64,000 bases of DNA, taken from Rhea pennata (taxonomy: Eukaryota > Chordata > Aves > Rheiformes > Rheidae). The DNA is taken from contig NC_084678.1 in assembly GCF_028389875.1 (NCBI RefSeq), positions 17,266,899 through 17,330,898 of the forward strand, in the 5' to 3' direction. The stretch's first letter is position 1; the number at the start of each line of letters is the position of its first letter. The notes under the pieces were generated by a model. The model saw only the letters and a program-made list of their open reading frames with translations, searched no databases and was not told the origin of the DNA. Shown here one piece after another: positions 36,391-49,035 of this stretch. The position numbers were made by a program, and so were the translations under genes.

Positions 36391-39120
36391 CCCATTTTAA
36401 ATAAGCAGCTCTGCCCCACTGGGGTGCCTGAGCGTGAGTCTTTGTGCTGATCGCAACAGTCCTTGTCTGCGGTGTGAAGGTGAAATTGCATCTCGGGAAT
36501 TAAACATGAAGCATCATTAAAGCACAACGTTCTGCGGAAAGAAAATTCGGCACGAGCAGGATGCTGAGAAAGGGAAATAATTATCCCCTCAGAAAACGCA
36601 GCTCAGCGGAAGGCGGCCTCTGTCGTGAACTGCGACCAGTTTTTAATCCGTTCCATAAATTACGTCCTTCAGATGTTTTCCAGGCAGAAACAAATTTCTC
36701 CAACCAGCCAGCAAGAGAGGAAAGTCACTTCCGCACGCGGTGCGACCGCCCGGCCCGGAGGGCTCCCGGCCGCCGGCGCGGCGTTGTCGGCGCTCGGCCC
36801 CACGTTCCTCTTTTCCGGCGTCCCCGGGGCAGACGGGCGCCCGGGGCCGGCCGCACCGGCGTGGGAATCACGGGCTGCTCCGGCGGGCGTCCTCGTTAGC
36901 GAGGAAACCGCCCGCGGGGACGGAGGGCGCTGCGAGCCCCCTCCGGAGAGGAAAGCCAGCAAAGGCCAAGAATCGTCCTCATCGATTTTTCTTGCTTCAG
37001 AGGAGACGGGAGGGGCCTTCGGACGATGAAAAGCCGAACGGGCGAGGAGGTGACGGACGTCTGCCGAGCTCTCGCCTCGCGCGGGAAACGTCCCGAGCTG
37101 GGTGGAACGAGGCGGTCACCGCTGCCAGCGTGTCGGGGCAGCGGCCCGCGGGAAGGGCCGGGAGGGCGGGAGGAGAAAAGCGCCCTCCCGGCCGAAGTAC
37201 GAGTATTTAAGGTCAACGAAGCGTGTTTAGAAGGGAATTCCATTAAAGAAGCTCCACCACCAAAACGCCTAGGGCGGGAGAGCGATTCCATGCGGCAGCG
37301 CCCCGGGCGCGGGCCGAGGGGAAGGCGGGATGCGCGCGGAGCCATCAGCCCCGCGCCGGGCGCCCCGGTTGCCTCGAGGGGTGCAGAGCCGCTCTGCCAA
37401 GGGGCGGGAAGCGGGGGCCGCTCGCTTTCCCGTCCTCGCCCCGTCGCGGGCTCCTCCCTCGCGCCGTGCCCAGGGCGCGTCAGCGCTCCCCGTCGCTGGC
37501 TTTAGCGGCGGCGAGGCCTGGGACGGGGCTGCCGCGATCCTCGCCCTGCCCCGGCGAGACCTGGCGCGGGACGTTTCGCTGACCAGCGCCCCGGCCGCGG
37601 CCACGGCCCTGCGCTCGGTGCCGTACGGACGCGCAGCTTGGAGAAGGGGTTTCTCCCCCGCCACCAGCCCTGCAAACCGGGCGAGGGATCTGCTCCGGAC
37701 CGCTGCGGCTCATCCCTGCCTCGGACGCGAGCTGAGCGAGCTGCAGGGATTTTACGGAGTCTCCCCGGCCCAGAGGGGAGGATCCTTATTTACCTCCTCC
37801 GACCTTCCCTTCCCGGAGAGCAGACACGCAGCCTCCCCAGAGGCCCAAAGGCCGGGCGCAGGCCCTGTGCCTTAACGCAGGGCACTTGCCCTCTTTTAAA
37901 CCGTCTCCTGTCCCACCTGCCCCCCAGCTGCACAGCACCCCAAGCCTGCTGGGGCCAAGCGCCGCGCACAGAAGGTTGTTTATCCGGCCCCAGCCCAGCC
38001 TCTCCTGGCACCAGCTCCCTCTAACCAGCCCCATCAAAGCCAGCTGTGTCTCTCCCTCCAGAAAGGTTGTGGCACATGATTAATTCAGGCAGCAGAGAGC
38101 AGCTGCCTCCTGCAGAGGAGCCCACGTGCGATAAGGCCAAAGCTCCCGAGCGGGCTGCAGCAGGGAGGTTTGGGCTCGGTGCAGGCCACCCCGGGGGCCC
38201 AGAGCAGCTTTAGCTCCAAGCTGTCGTGTCCTGCTGCGCATTCTCGTGCTGCCGTCTCCGCGCAGGGCCCCTGCGGCGGCCGCTGCTGCTCCATGCATCC
38301 CATGACCATGCTGGATAAAGGGAGATTTCTTTCCTGAAATCCACGGTGGTAGGACAAGGTCACGAGATCCCGAGCAGCCTCGGTTCCCTGTGGCTTCCCT
38401 GGAAACGGGAGATGCTCGGTGCTTGGCAGATCAAGCCTTGCATTGGCACGAGCTGCTCCCGCCGCGTCCCGGCCGAGCACGGCTGTGGCAGGAGCCTCTC
38501 CCCAGGGCCCAACGCAGCGAGGTCCCTTCTGCCGGGGCCAGGCCACGGGGCCAGCTCAGCAGGGCCGGCACCTCCCACCGTGGGATGGAGGGGACCTGGC
38601 ACAAGGCGCCGAGCCGGCGTGGCACGGGCTGCGGGGACGCAGGGGTCCCCTCACCTGTGTGCTCAAGCTGGCCCCAGCACCAGGTATCTCCCCCCACCCC
38701 ACCATCCGCATGCAGCCCAGGGTCGCCCACGCTGTAAATTCCGCTGTTATTAGCTGGGGTTATAGGCAAGGGAGTTTAAAAGGGAAAAGCTCTTGGGGAA
38801 AAGACACAAAGTGGATCACCTCCCCCCTTTTTATTTATGTCTGTGCTGCCGCACGCAGCGTAATGACAGCCCTGGATACCCCGGAGAGCCAATTACTGCA
38901 AGCAGCGTAGCCAGAGCCAAAGCCGCGCTGCTCTCGACTTCATTTTCTTAAAACAGTCACAGTGTCCTGGGAAAGCGCTGCAGCTCCGGGGACGGTACCA
39001 GGCTTGTGCACAGCGTGGCTCCTCCGCGCAGGAGAGGGCGCGAGCAGCCGGGGCAGAGCAGGCCGGGAGCAGCGCTCCCAGTGCGGGAGCACACAGGGCC
39101 ACCCCCACCAAGCACCAACA
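35881..39120. other. Region between convergent TMEM74B and PSMF1, no gene seen
   Basis: Mixed to GC-rich sequence with a T40 run and candidate ATTAAA signals on the plus strand near 36499 and 36517 that could end TMEM74B. 36.7-37.7 kb is CpG-rich with long open frames that show no known domain. Confidence 0.4.
36351..36390. repeat. Poly-T run (T40)
   Basis: Forty T without interruption, followed by CCC. It may be the tail of a retroposed sequence on the minus strand, but no body could be recognised beside it. Length is probably polymorphic. Confidence 0.9.
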
Positions 39121-39137
39121 CAACACGTTATCAGGTT

Positions 39138-39143
39138 TTTATT
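39138..39143 (-). terminator. PSMF1 poly(A) signal
   Basis: AATAAA on the minus strand, about 1.37 kb after the PSMF1 stop, followed within 40 bases by a strongly GT-rich downstream element (GTGTTGTGTTGGTGCTTGG). Another AATAAA at about 38830 is further away. Confidence 0.6.
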
Positions 39144-40513
39144 TTAAACTCATGAACATCCTTCAAAAAAAAAAATCAAAGCATAAGAAGAAAAAACAAC
39201 ATGACGCCCTGACAAAACAGACAAGTCGCAGCCCCCAAATCCACTGACGCTAGGGGAGCCGCAGGAAAGGAAGGTGGCTCAGAAAGAGCTTAGGAGCCTG
39301 GGCCATGCAAAGCTCATCCCTTCCCTCCAGCCGCCCGGGAGGCTCCGGCCTCACCATGCCGCCTCCACGCCGTTTGGCTCACGGCAGCGTGAATCCGGCT
39401 AGGCACAGCCTGGAGGGGAGAACGACCCTAGCAGACGTCAGCCTTGTGCAGTGGGACTAATTGCAGGGACGCACATTCCTATAAACCCCTTTGGCAAAGC
39501 CCAGGGAAGCAAATCCCACAGCGGAGCAATCCCTCTCCGTGTGTCGCCAGAACGGCCCCGCATCTGCACTGCGCTCAGCTCTACCGAGCGACTCGGCCCG
39601 GCCGAGCCCAGGGAGCCAACACCAGACACAGCAGGTCACACGGGTACCGAGCCCCCTCTCCTGCCCTGGCCTCGCCGCGTTGCTGATGGCCATCCCTTTT
39701 CCCACTGCCTGCCTGTGGGGTTTTGCTCGTGCCCCTGGGGATAGAAGAAAACAGGACTGCAGGGGAGAGAAGGTGCAAGGTGGGGCCAGGAATTACGTAC
39801 GTCTCTTGTATCTCCTCTCACGTAAATTTAAGGCTTTGCTGTGGTTCCCTTTAAACCCAGTGGCCACAGGAGCCATGGGCACAGCCACACAGATCTCGGC
39901 CACTGTTGGGGGTCTGCCCACGGCCACCCCACAGGAGGGGCTGCCAGCCCTTCCTGCTGGTCAGCCCTTCGCTTGGCTCAGTGGAAGGGCTGAGAGGGAT
40001 AAGGAACAGGAGGGAAACCATCTCTGGGCGAGGAGCCCATTCGGGCTGCTACCCTCAGCAAAGCTACTGCAGCTCCTCAGCACGGGAGCAGCAAGAGGGC
40101 AGCTCTATCCTTAGCAACAACCACTCGCATAAACCCCACGGCAAAAGCGGTGCCACCCTGGAGAGGCAGAGGAGGAAACCTCCAAACGACCTGGGCAGCT
40201 CTCAGAGCACTGCTCCGCACCCCCCACTGCTGTCTCGTGCACGGCAAGCACATTTCTGCCAAGTGCAAATGGCTGGGGATCTTCAGAGTAGTATGAAAAG
40301 AAACAAGATAAACCTACTGTTTCCTCTTCTGTTCAACACATACGGAAACCTTTATAGCTGGTCAGAAACACGGGTCACCCCGTTTAGGGAGAGGAAAAAT
40401 GCTGTTGGAAAGATTGAAGTCCACCAAACGGGTGAGTGACGGCATGAAGGTACTTCTGCTTCTCAGGAAATTTTTCTCACTGAAGCCACCTGAGAAACCT
40501 TGTGCCAGACTCC

Positions 40514-43500
40514 TCACATGAACATGTCCTCATAGCCTGGAGGGGGAAGGTGGTCTGGATTTGGCCTGGAAAGGAATTAAGAGCACACTTAAATCAGGAG
40601 GGAGAGCTCAGTCCCTCAGCAACAGGGATGAGCAAGGAGATTCAGGGCTAGACTGTGAAGAGTAGGCTGTTGCCCTCACTGCAGGGGCTACGCAGGCATG
40701 CCCAAACACCTACCCAGACGTGTTGGCCCCTAATGGACCAAAGGGGTCGAATCTGGCACCTGGTGGAACTGCTCCTGGGGGAAGCCGGCTTGGGAGACCT
40801 GAAGATGGGTCTAGGCCAGGCCGTGGGAACCCAGACCTGAGAGGATCAGCAATCATTCCTCCACCTCGACCTCTGGGGAGGAGAAAGGCAGAGATCAGGA
40901 TCAGACTGGCACTGGTGAAAGAGGAGCAAAGAGCCACCTCGGTCCAGACCCTGCTGCAGGAATGCTGGTCAGCAGGAATCTAGGGTTAAATCGAGACACA
41001 TCACACAGAGCACGTGGAAAGGAATGCACATCTAGCACATCGTAACACATGCCAGGACAACTCAGCAAGACGAGCACGTGGCTGAAGACAAAGAACCCTT
41101 CACGAGTGCGAAGGAGTGCTGGGGCACAGCAGGTCCCCGTCCTCATGGTGGCTGCTGTCTGCCGCAGGAGGCAACCCAAACACATTACACCCTGCTCCCA
41201 GCGCGGGTTATCACAGCCCTGCAGACCTGCCCGCAGCATACGGTCACAGGTCAAGATGTGCATCATGGCTCAACATCACGCTCAACATTGTGCCAAGGTG
41301 GGAGCCCTATGGCTATAGCATGCAGGCCCAAGCCAGGGCACCATCACATCAGCAAACACCAAAGTCTAGCTGGAAACACGCACAGGAAAACAGCAGCCCT
41401 CCACTTCAACTGCCCAACTTGCTTTCCACTGTGCCAATGACAAAACAGACACCCAGGTTTCCTCAGTTGCTGAGAGAACGGGCTGGAACAGCAACTTCCT
41501 TCTTCCTCTGGTTCCTGCAAGGAGCTGCCCTGATTTAGGGGATCAGCAATAGCTGGGCAAGTTCCCTGGGTGGCTGCTGACTGCTCCAGGGGAACCGTGG
41601 CTCGTAATGCTGCCTCCTCTCTCTGCTCTCCCCGGGCGAGTGTTACATCCTGCCCCGGCACAGTGTTGCAAGAGCTCGCAGACCCAGCCGAGGTTCCCAC
41701 AACCTTTCCAAAGAACTGCCTGGAAATCATTTGCTGGTCGCGGCGGCTCCTTGGAGCTGCCCCATGCTGCGAGTGCCATTCTTCATGGTCAACTTTGGAC
41801 AAGCTGGGCTGGAGCCTCTGGACACCGCTACCATCATGCAAGTCATTAACAGCTGTGCTAATGAGTTCCATTACGCCAGGCTGACTGCCCAAAATGCCCC
41901 AGGACAACCCAGCCTACGAGCATACGCCTGGGAGTCTGCGTCTCCAGCCCCAGCTCTGGCAGGTGTAAGCACACAAATCTGCTTCCATTTACAATCTTTT
42001 TTTCTCCTTTACAGAGAAACTTGTGATGAAGGGCTGGAGGCAGTGAGAGAAAAAGGGTTCCCTCAAACTGAAACTCCTCTCCCTATGCTATCAGGTTTCC
42101 TTCCAGCCAGGAAGGACATTGTTCCAGCAGGGTAGGACATTTGTAGCTGGCCCTTTTCTAGCCAAACCCTCGGAGAACTATCTTGCAAGAGGGAAAAAAT
42201 GCAATCCTCATAGGACAGTGGTTCCAAGCAGGATTCCCATGGGCCGCAGGATGCTCTGCAATGATTCCAAGAGCTGGTTTTCCTCTGACTATGTGCTTTT
42301 AATGAGATTGGAAAATGACAGGTTCTCCTTCCCCAACCAAACCAAAGACCCAGAGAGAGAGATGTGCGTAGAGCCCCCCTCCAAACAGCCCTGCCTTTTC
42401 CTAGGCTCCCTGCTCTCAAGTGCTTCAGACAACCTGGAGGTTCACAACCAAGACTTGAGAATCTGTGGGCTCAGATTTAAGCCTCCCCTTCTACAGACTG
42501 CTGGGCTGCAGACATATAGCAGCTGGTAACATTTTATATTAGAGGCTTACATTCGCTTAACGATGTATTCAGCTTTGATTGACTGAAGGAATTACTGCAT
42601 TTTAAATGAATACAAGCTGATTATTAAACAGATTTCAACCTATCATCTACGCAAGAGACAGATCTTATTACGATATTAGAACCATATTGAGGTTTAGCAG
42701 CTGTCAATTGGTCCCTTGCAATTTACACAGAGTAACTGTCTCATTAGAGTCTGCACTTGGAGAAGTTTCACAGGATGCCTGACCCGAGCAGATTTCAGCT
42801 GCTGCACAGAAGGTCCCGAGCCACCTTCCCCCTGCCCCACGCAGCAAGGGCAGAGCAGGGACATGCTCCCCAGGCACTCAAAGCACCACTTCTCTCAGCC
42901 AAACTCACCCAAAAGGATCCAGGTCTTCCCCACCAACAGCAAAGGGGCCCATGGGAGAAGGCCTGAAACACAAGGCAGTGAGTGAGACTTTGGCCAAGGG
43001 GAGAGAGAAGTCACAAGAAGCTAGAAGAAAGGAGCACGCAAACATTGACAAGGCAGTGCAGCCAGCCACAGCCAGTGTACATGCTGTGGGTGCTTTTTGT
43101 GGAAAAGAGCACTGGCTTCACAGTGCAGCCCACACTGCAGATTGTCTTGCCAATAGTATGTGCCAATGACACGGTTTCAGAGCCAGGCCTAGCCCCAGCC
43201 TGTCTGCCCACAGGCGTGCCAGGCCTCCCTGGGGAGCACCTGGCACCCTGAGCAGCCCTGAGCACTGCTGAACAGCAAGGGTGTTAAAGGAACATGTGGT
43301 GACATGCAAGACAGAAGTCATGGCCAGTGCCCCAAAGATGCAGAGCTACTGTGGTACCTCTGACTTCTAGCGAAAGGGGATTAGAGCTTCAGGGAACCTG
43401 CCTGCCAAGTATGAGGTATGGCTGGGCACAAAGGGACCAGGGATAGCAAAGTGATGTTCCACGTCCCCTCACCTCAGCTTTGCCAGCAAAGGGTTTCAAG

Positions 43501-46500
43501 GGGGATGCAGGGCCATGGGAGCAAGAAGAGGTCTCTGTTCCCTGGCATCAGGCAGCACACCTGCTGGGTCTTATCCCAAGCTCCAGCCAGGAGGATGGTG
43601 CTGAGAAGGCAGCTCTACCTGCCTCAGTGAGGAGCCCACAGCAATGTGTGAAGCTAAGGCAGAGCTCTGCAGCCACCCCAGCCCCTCTACACTGCTGTGA
43701 GCACAGTCCCTACAGCTCTGCCAGAGCCCAAAGCCCGAGTTGACACTTGGAGCCCTCGTTTCCCTCCTGGAGACTGCTCAGCCCTATGACAGCGCTGCCC
43801 TTCCCACTGCCATCCTTTCTCTGCCAGCTGCCAGAGCCCTGATGGTCCCTCAGCCAGTCCTAAGCAGGGCCTCTCTCCTTCCATCCCATACCTTCCTCCC
43901 AGCCTTGCACTCTGCCCTGTCCCTCCTGGATTGGTAGGTCTCCAGCTAAATCCCCACACTGTGCCGAAGGTGAGTCAAACCAACAGTTCTTTGAGGCCTT
44001 CCCTCAAAAGACAGCTTAAAATTAAAGCAAAGCAGGTGGCCAATGAGCCTGGAACTGGCAGGGAAAGTATGGATCCCCTTCACTCCCCATCCTGCATGCA
44101 AGGACGTGCAAGACAGGGATCTCCAGCAGGGAGGCAGCAGACATGGTGTTTAGAGAGACCAGGACCACATCTCCTCTAATGGAGGACTGTGAATAGCTGC
44201 TCACTCTTTACTCACCAGGATGGCTCTCTCGCACCTGCTGGCTGCCGGGGAGGGACCCTGAGAGGGTCATAGTCCCGAGGGAAGGTAGGATCCTTCTTCT
44301 CAGCCTGGGGCTCCTTTTTGGCCTTTTCTGTGGGGGCCCCAAAGGGAGCAATGATACCTGAAGCAATTCTCGTCTTCAGCTCCTCAATGTTCTTGTACAC
44401 TCTGCAGGAAGGAGAAGAGAGACTGTGGGCTGGGGAGGCCACACGACCCATGGCTGCAAGGGTGCTGACCATGAGGAGCTTTGAGAGGGGTTGCAAGGGG
44501 ATGGATGCATGCAAAATGTCTCTGATACATGCATACCGTGTCCCAGCTGGCAGCATGGAGGGGACAGGAAGGGAAGAGGAAGAGCATGCAGTGGCACTAA
44601 GACCCATTCAAGAGGGCAAAGTGCCATCCAGCCCAGGGGGACCCCTTGTGCTGTGGTCACACCCCAGTCAAGTCTGCTTTGGAGGAAAGGACATGGCACT
44701 GTACCTTGCTTCCCTGCGGACTGTCTGGTGTCTTTAAAGGCTGCTATCCATCCTGCAGCCCCACCCTCAGCAGAAGGGCACAGCACCATCCCCCCTACCC
44801 AGCTGCCCAGTACTAGGAACTAGCTATCTGCCATGTTGTCACTGTGAACACAGGCAGGAAGCAACCACCAGGTTCAAAAAGGACAAGGGAGAGGGAAGAA
44901 ATGGGCAGACAGGCTGGCATGCCGTCTGGACCGTGCTGTCTGTGACTGCTGGAAGCTGTCATCACCCTCAGGCAGTGTTCACCCAGCATGTACAGGCAGT
45001 CAGTGCTCTGGAAACAGAAGTGCTGGGCTGGCCAGGACCTGTTCCCAGGTGAACAGCTCATCCTTGGGTTCTGACCCAAAAGACTACAGACCCCTAAATC
45101 GCTTTCCTGCCAACTGCTCAGAGGTGAGGAGGGAAAGCAGGCTGCTTTTCAGGGCTGGCTGACATGCCCTTGGCTTTGCACTGGAGAAGAGTCCTCCAGC
45201 CTCTTCCTAATATGCCTCTGTTCCCACCTGTCCTGTCTCCCCGTGCCAATGGGGCATTTTCTCCTGCATAAAATGCTGGGGATGGAGATTACTTGTGGAA
45301 ATCGTCCAGGTGCTCTGGGTTGATGTAATCAGCCACCGTCAAGGTCACATCTGCCACCTTCTGAGTGCTGCGATCCTACAAAGGACAGGTGAAACACAGA
45401 GTCAGCAGCCAGGCAAAATCGGGACTGAGGGAGGGAGCCGACGTGACCACAGGTGAGGTGCTGGGACACACAAGGAATGGGGCTCGCCTGATGCCTGCCC
45501 ACATCACTCTGCAGCGCCTGAATCCCCAAGAGCAAACAAACTCCAGCGTCCAGTGAGGCTCTTCCTGCTGGCTCCCCCAGCCTGGGCTGTAAAGGGTCAA
45601 AGACAGAAATCCTGTGGCCATGGCATTGGGTAGGTGCACAGCAGGGACAGGGCAAGCAAGCTGAAAACACATCCTGACCTGGAAAAGGGACACAAAAGGG
45701 GCAGCTGCTGGGCCAGCGTGTGCAAAGCAAATTGCATCCCCTTCTTGATGCAGCAGACACTTGAGCAGTCACATGTGCCATCACACAGGTCTGCAGATCA
45801 TAACTTACTGCTTTACAGCCACTGGGTCTGCCCCAGGCAAACTCTGCATCCAGGACAAACGAGGAATAAATGCTGCTGCAAGGTCTAACAAGTAGACACA
45901 AAACATTTAAAAATGGGCCCTGCTGCTCTTTGCCCCCAGGACATTTTGGATGACAGTGACTGCTGCTCCGAGAGGACCACAATGCCTGCAGGGATCAGCC
46001 CTGATGCTCACCATGACATTGAGGATCATGCTGTCTTCCACCATGATTGCCTTCAGCAGCAGCTCACGGGAATCATCCATGGATTTGTACCGCAGCGTAT
46101 ACAGCTCCTTGTTGGCCTGCCAGCCGTCTGGCAGCAGTTCTGACTTCCTTTCATCAGGACCTGGCTGCAAGAAGGCAGACACACTGCTGAGACCCTGACC
46201 ACCAGCCCAAATCGCTGCGGGGCCAGAGAAACCTGTCCTGGCCGTGCGCAGAGATCTGGGAAGAGATCTAGGTCTACTGCAGGGATCCCTCCAAATCTCC
46301 CAAGGGTTTAACTGCTGGCGTAGGGCCCAGCTGCCAGTGCACAGGGCCTGCCCTCCTGCCTCCCATGGGATCGCTGCGCTGGAGCAGGAGGGGGCACAAC
46401 CACGGTTTGCCAGCTGGGAAGACACAGACAGGGTGACGACACTCTTTGTTGCCTGGCACCTATCGACCCCCCCAGCATGGGATGCTGCTGCGCCAGGAGA

Positions 46501-47951
46501 GGTCACCCCAGGCACGCAGCCCCGGGGTGGTGGCTGCCAGAGGGGGTATTGCGTGGGCTGTCCCCTCCCTGGCCGCCTGAGTGTTTCTCAGCTGGGACAG
46601 CGCCCTGGCCACTGCCTGTCCCCAGCCCCGCACTGGGTCTCCCCAGCATGGGACCCTCCCCCCCCCAGCATCACACCAGCCCCCCAACCCAGGGACCCCT
46701 CTTGCAATGAGGGCTCCTTCTAACAGTAGTCCACTGGGACCCCCCCACGAAGAACTGAGATCCTCTTTCAGCAGAAGATCCCCCCAAACACTATGTCCCC
46801 CCCTATGAGCACCAGGTCCTCCTCAAGCACTGAGACCCCTCCCAAACACCGAGGCCCCCCAGAGAGCACTGGTGCCCTCCAAGCACTGGGACTCCCCCCC
46901 GCCCCGAGCACCGGGACACCCTCATCACCGCACCGTCCCCCTTCCTGGTACTGCACTAGGGCCCCCAATACCACCCACCTGCACCACCGGGACCCCCCAA
47001 ACTCAGGCACCTCCCCACACTGGATCCTCCTCCCAGCACTGGGTCACCTCCCAAGCACTGGGACCTCCCCAACATCAGGACCCCCCCGAGCACCAGGACC
47101 CCTCCCAATACTGGTACCCCCCCAGCACTGGGACAACCCCCAACTCCGGGACCCCTCACAATACTGGGACCCCCTAACCAGCACTGGGAGCACCGGGACC
47201 TCCCCGGCACTGGGACCCCTCCCAATACCGAGTCTCCCCCCCCCCAGCACTGGGACAACCCCCAACTCCGGGACCCCCCCCAACACCAGGACCCCTCACA
47301 ATACTGGGACCCCCTCCCAGCACTGGGAGCACTAGGACCTCCCCGGCATTGGGACCCTTCACAATACTGGGACCCACCTCCCCGCACTGGGACCCCTCAC
47401 AATACTGGGACCCCCTCCCAGCACTGGGAGCACTGGGACCCCCCCCAGCACTGGGACAACCCCCAACTCCAGGATCCCCCCAACACTGGGACCCCCCCCA
47501 ATACTGGGACCCCCCCCAGCACTGGGAACCCTCCCAATACTGGGACCCCCCCCAGCACTGGGACCCCCCCCCTCCCAATACTGGGACCCCTTCCCAGCAC
47601 TGGGAGCACCGGGACCTCCCCGGTACTGGGACCCCTCCCAATACTGGGACCCCCCTCCCGGCACTGGGACCCCTCCAGGCCCCGGGCCCCCCCCGGCCCC
47701 GGCCCCGGCCCCCCCCGGCCCCGCGCGGAGCCGCGCTGGCGCTGCGCGGCGGCGGCCGGCGCGGCCGGGAAAGGCCGCGGCCTGGCGCGGCCCGCGGGCG
47801 CCCGGGCCCGGCCGCGCGGTACCTGCTCGCCGGCGCCCAGGCAGCCGTAGCCGTGCCGCACCAGCTCCCAGTGGACGCCGCAGAGCAGCGCGTCCTGCGG
47901 GCGGGAGATGGCGGCCCGCGCCGAGGCGTAGAGCGGCTCCAGCCCCGCCAT
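40514..47951 (-). CDS. PSMF1: Proteasome inhibitor PI31, seven coding exons
   Basis: Minus-strand exons are 47823-47951, 46012-46164, 45293-45375, 44216-44401, 42909-42962, 40714-40872 and 40514-40565. Phase is continuous and gives 271 aa, the human length. Residues 1-150 form the FP domain (MAGLEPLYASARAAISRPQD; SELLPDGWQANKELYTLRYK; QKVADVTLTVADYINPEHLD), which dimerises and binds FBXO7. The C-terminal half is Pro/Gly-rich and disordered (GPFAVGGEDLDPFG; GGMIADPLRSGFP; SGLPSRLPPGAVPPGARFDP). In the family this tail binds the 20S proteasome and ends in an HbYX-like motif; here the last residues are YEDMFM, with Phe where human has Tyr. Known roles: 20S inhibition in vitro and proteasome transport or assembly factor in vivo. 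The start lies in a CpG island; the 3' UTR probably ends at the AATAAA near 39140. Confidence 0.97.
46640..47665. repeat. Minisatellite in PSMF1 intron 1
   Basis: C-rich units of about 16-20 bases alternating CCCAGCACTGGGACCCC and CCCAATACTGGGACCCC, with higher-order groups containing AACTCCGGGACCCC. Roughly 50 copies. It ends about 160 bases before the exon 1 donor at 47823. Gly/Thr/Pro-type open frames on both strands are artefacts. Confidence 0.93.
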
Positions 47952-48075
47952 GGCGCCGCCGCGCTCCGCCGGCCGCACGGAGCAGGCGCCGGGGCCGGGC
48001 CGGGCCGCGGGGCCGCGCGCAGGCGCAGCTCGGCGGGGGCGGGCTCGGTTGGGGGGCGGGGCTGGGGGGCCGGGT
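47952..48075 (-). promoter_or_regulatory. PSMF1 CpG-island promoter
   Basis: CpG-dense, TATA-less sequence immediately upstream of the PSMF1 ATG. It has an NRF1-like site (GCGCGCAGGCGCAG, 48015-48028) and Sp1 GC boxes (GGGGCGGGGC, 48053-48062), which fits a housekeeping gene. The start site probably lies within 100 bases of the ATG. Confidence 0.6.
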
Positions 48076-48079
48076 CGTG

Positions 48080-49035
48080 GGGCCGGGCTGGGGGGCCCCG
48101 GCTGCGCTGGGCTGTGGGCCAGGCTGTGGGGATCCCGAGCAGGCTGTAGGGCTCGGCAATGGGTCAGGCTGAGGGGTCCTGAGCAGGCTGTGGGGCCGGG
48201 CTGTGGGGCTGGGCTGTGGGGTCCCGGCTGGGCTGTGGGGCTGGGCTGTGGGCCAGGCTGTGGGGATCCCGAGCAGGCTGTAGGGCTCGGCAATGGGTCA
48301 GGCTGAGGGGTCCTGAGCAGGCTGTGGGGCCGGGCTGTGGGGCCGGGCTGTGGGGCTGGGCTGTGGGGCTGGGCTGTGGGGTCCCGGCTGGGCTGTGGGG
48401 CCGGGCTATGGGTCAGGCTGTGGGGTCCCAGCTGGGCTGTGGGGCTGGGCTGTGGGGTCCCGGCTGGGCTGTGGGGCCGGGCTATGGGTCAGGCTGTGGG
48501 GTCCCAGCTGGGCTGTGGGGCTGGGCTGTGGGGTCCCGGCTGGGCTGTGGGGCCGGGCTATGGGTCAGGCTGTGGGGCCCCGGCTGGGCTGTGGGGCTGG
48601 GCTATGGGTCAGGCTGTGGGGTCCCGGCTGGGTTGTGGGGCTGGGCTGTGGGGTCCCAGCTGGGCTGTGGGGCCGGGCTATGGGTCAGGCTGTGGGGTCC
48701 CGGCTGGGCTGTGGGGTCCAGGCTAGGCTGTGGGGCTGGGCTGTGGACCAGGCTGTGGGGTCTTGGCTGGGCTGTGGGGCCCAGCTATGGGTCAGGCTGT
48801 GGGGTCCCAGCTGGGCTGTGGGGCTGGGCTGTGGGGTCCCGGCTGGGCTGTGGGGCCCAGCTATGGGTCAGGCTGTGGGGTCCCGGCTGGGCTGTGGGGC
48901 TGGGCTGTGGGGCCCCGGCTGGGCTGTGGGGTCCAGGCTAGGCTGTGGGGCTGGGCTGTGGACCAGGCTGTGGGGTCTTGGCTGGGCTGCGGGGCCGGGC
49001 TATGGGTCAGGCTGTGGGGCCCCGGCCGGGCTGCT
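48080..49035. repeat. Minisatellite upstream of PSMF1
   Basis: About 70 short units of 12-14 bases around GGGCTGTGGGG, ordered into larger blocks such as CCGGGCTATGGGTCAGGCTG then TGGGGTCCCAGCTGGGCTG, which recur nearly identically several times. It begins within about 130 bases of the PSMF1 ATG. Confidence 0.95.
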
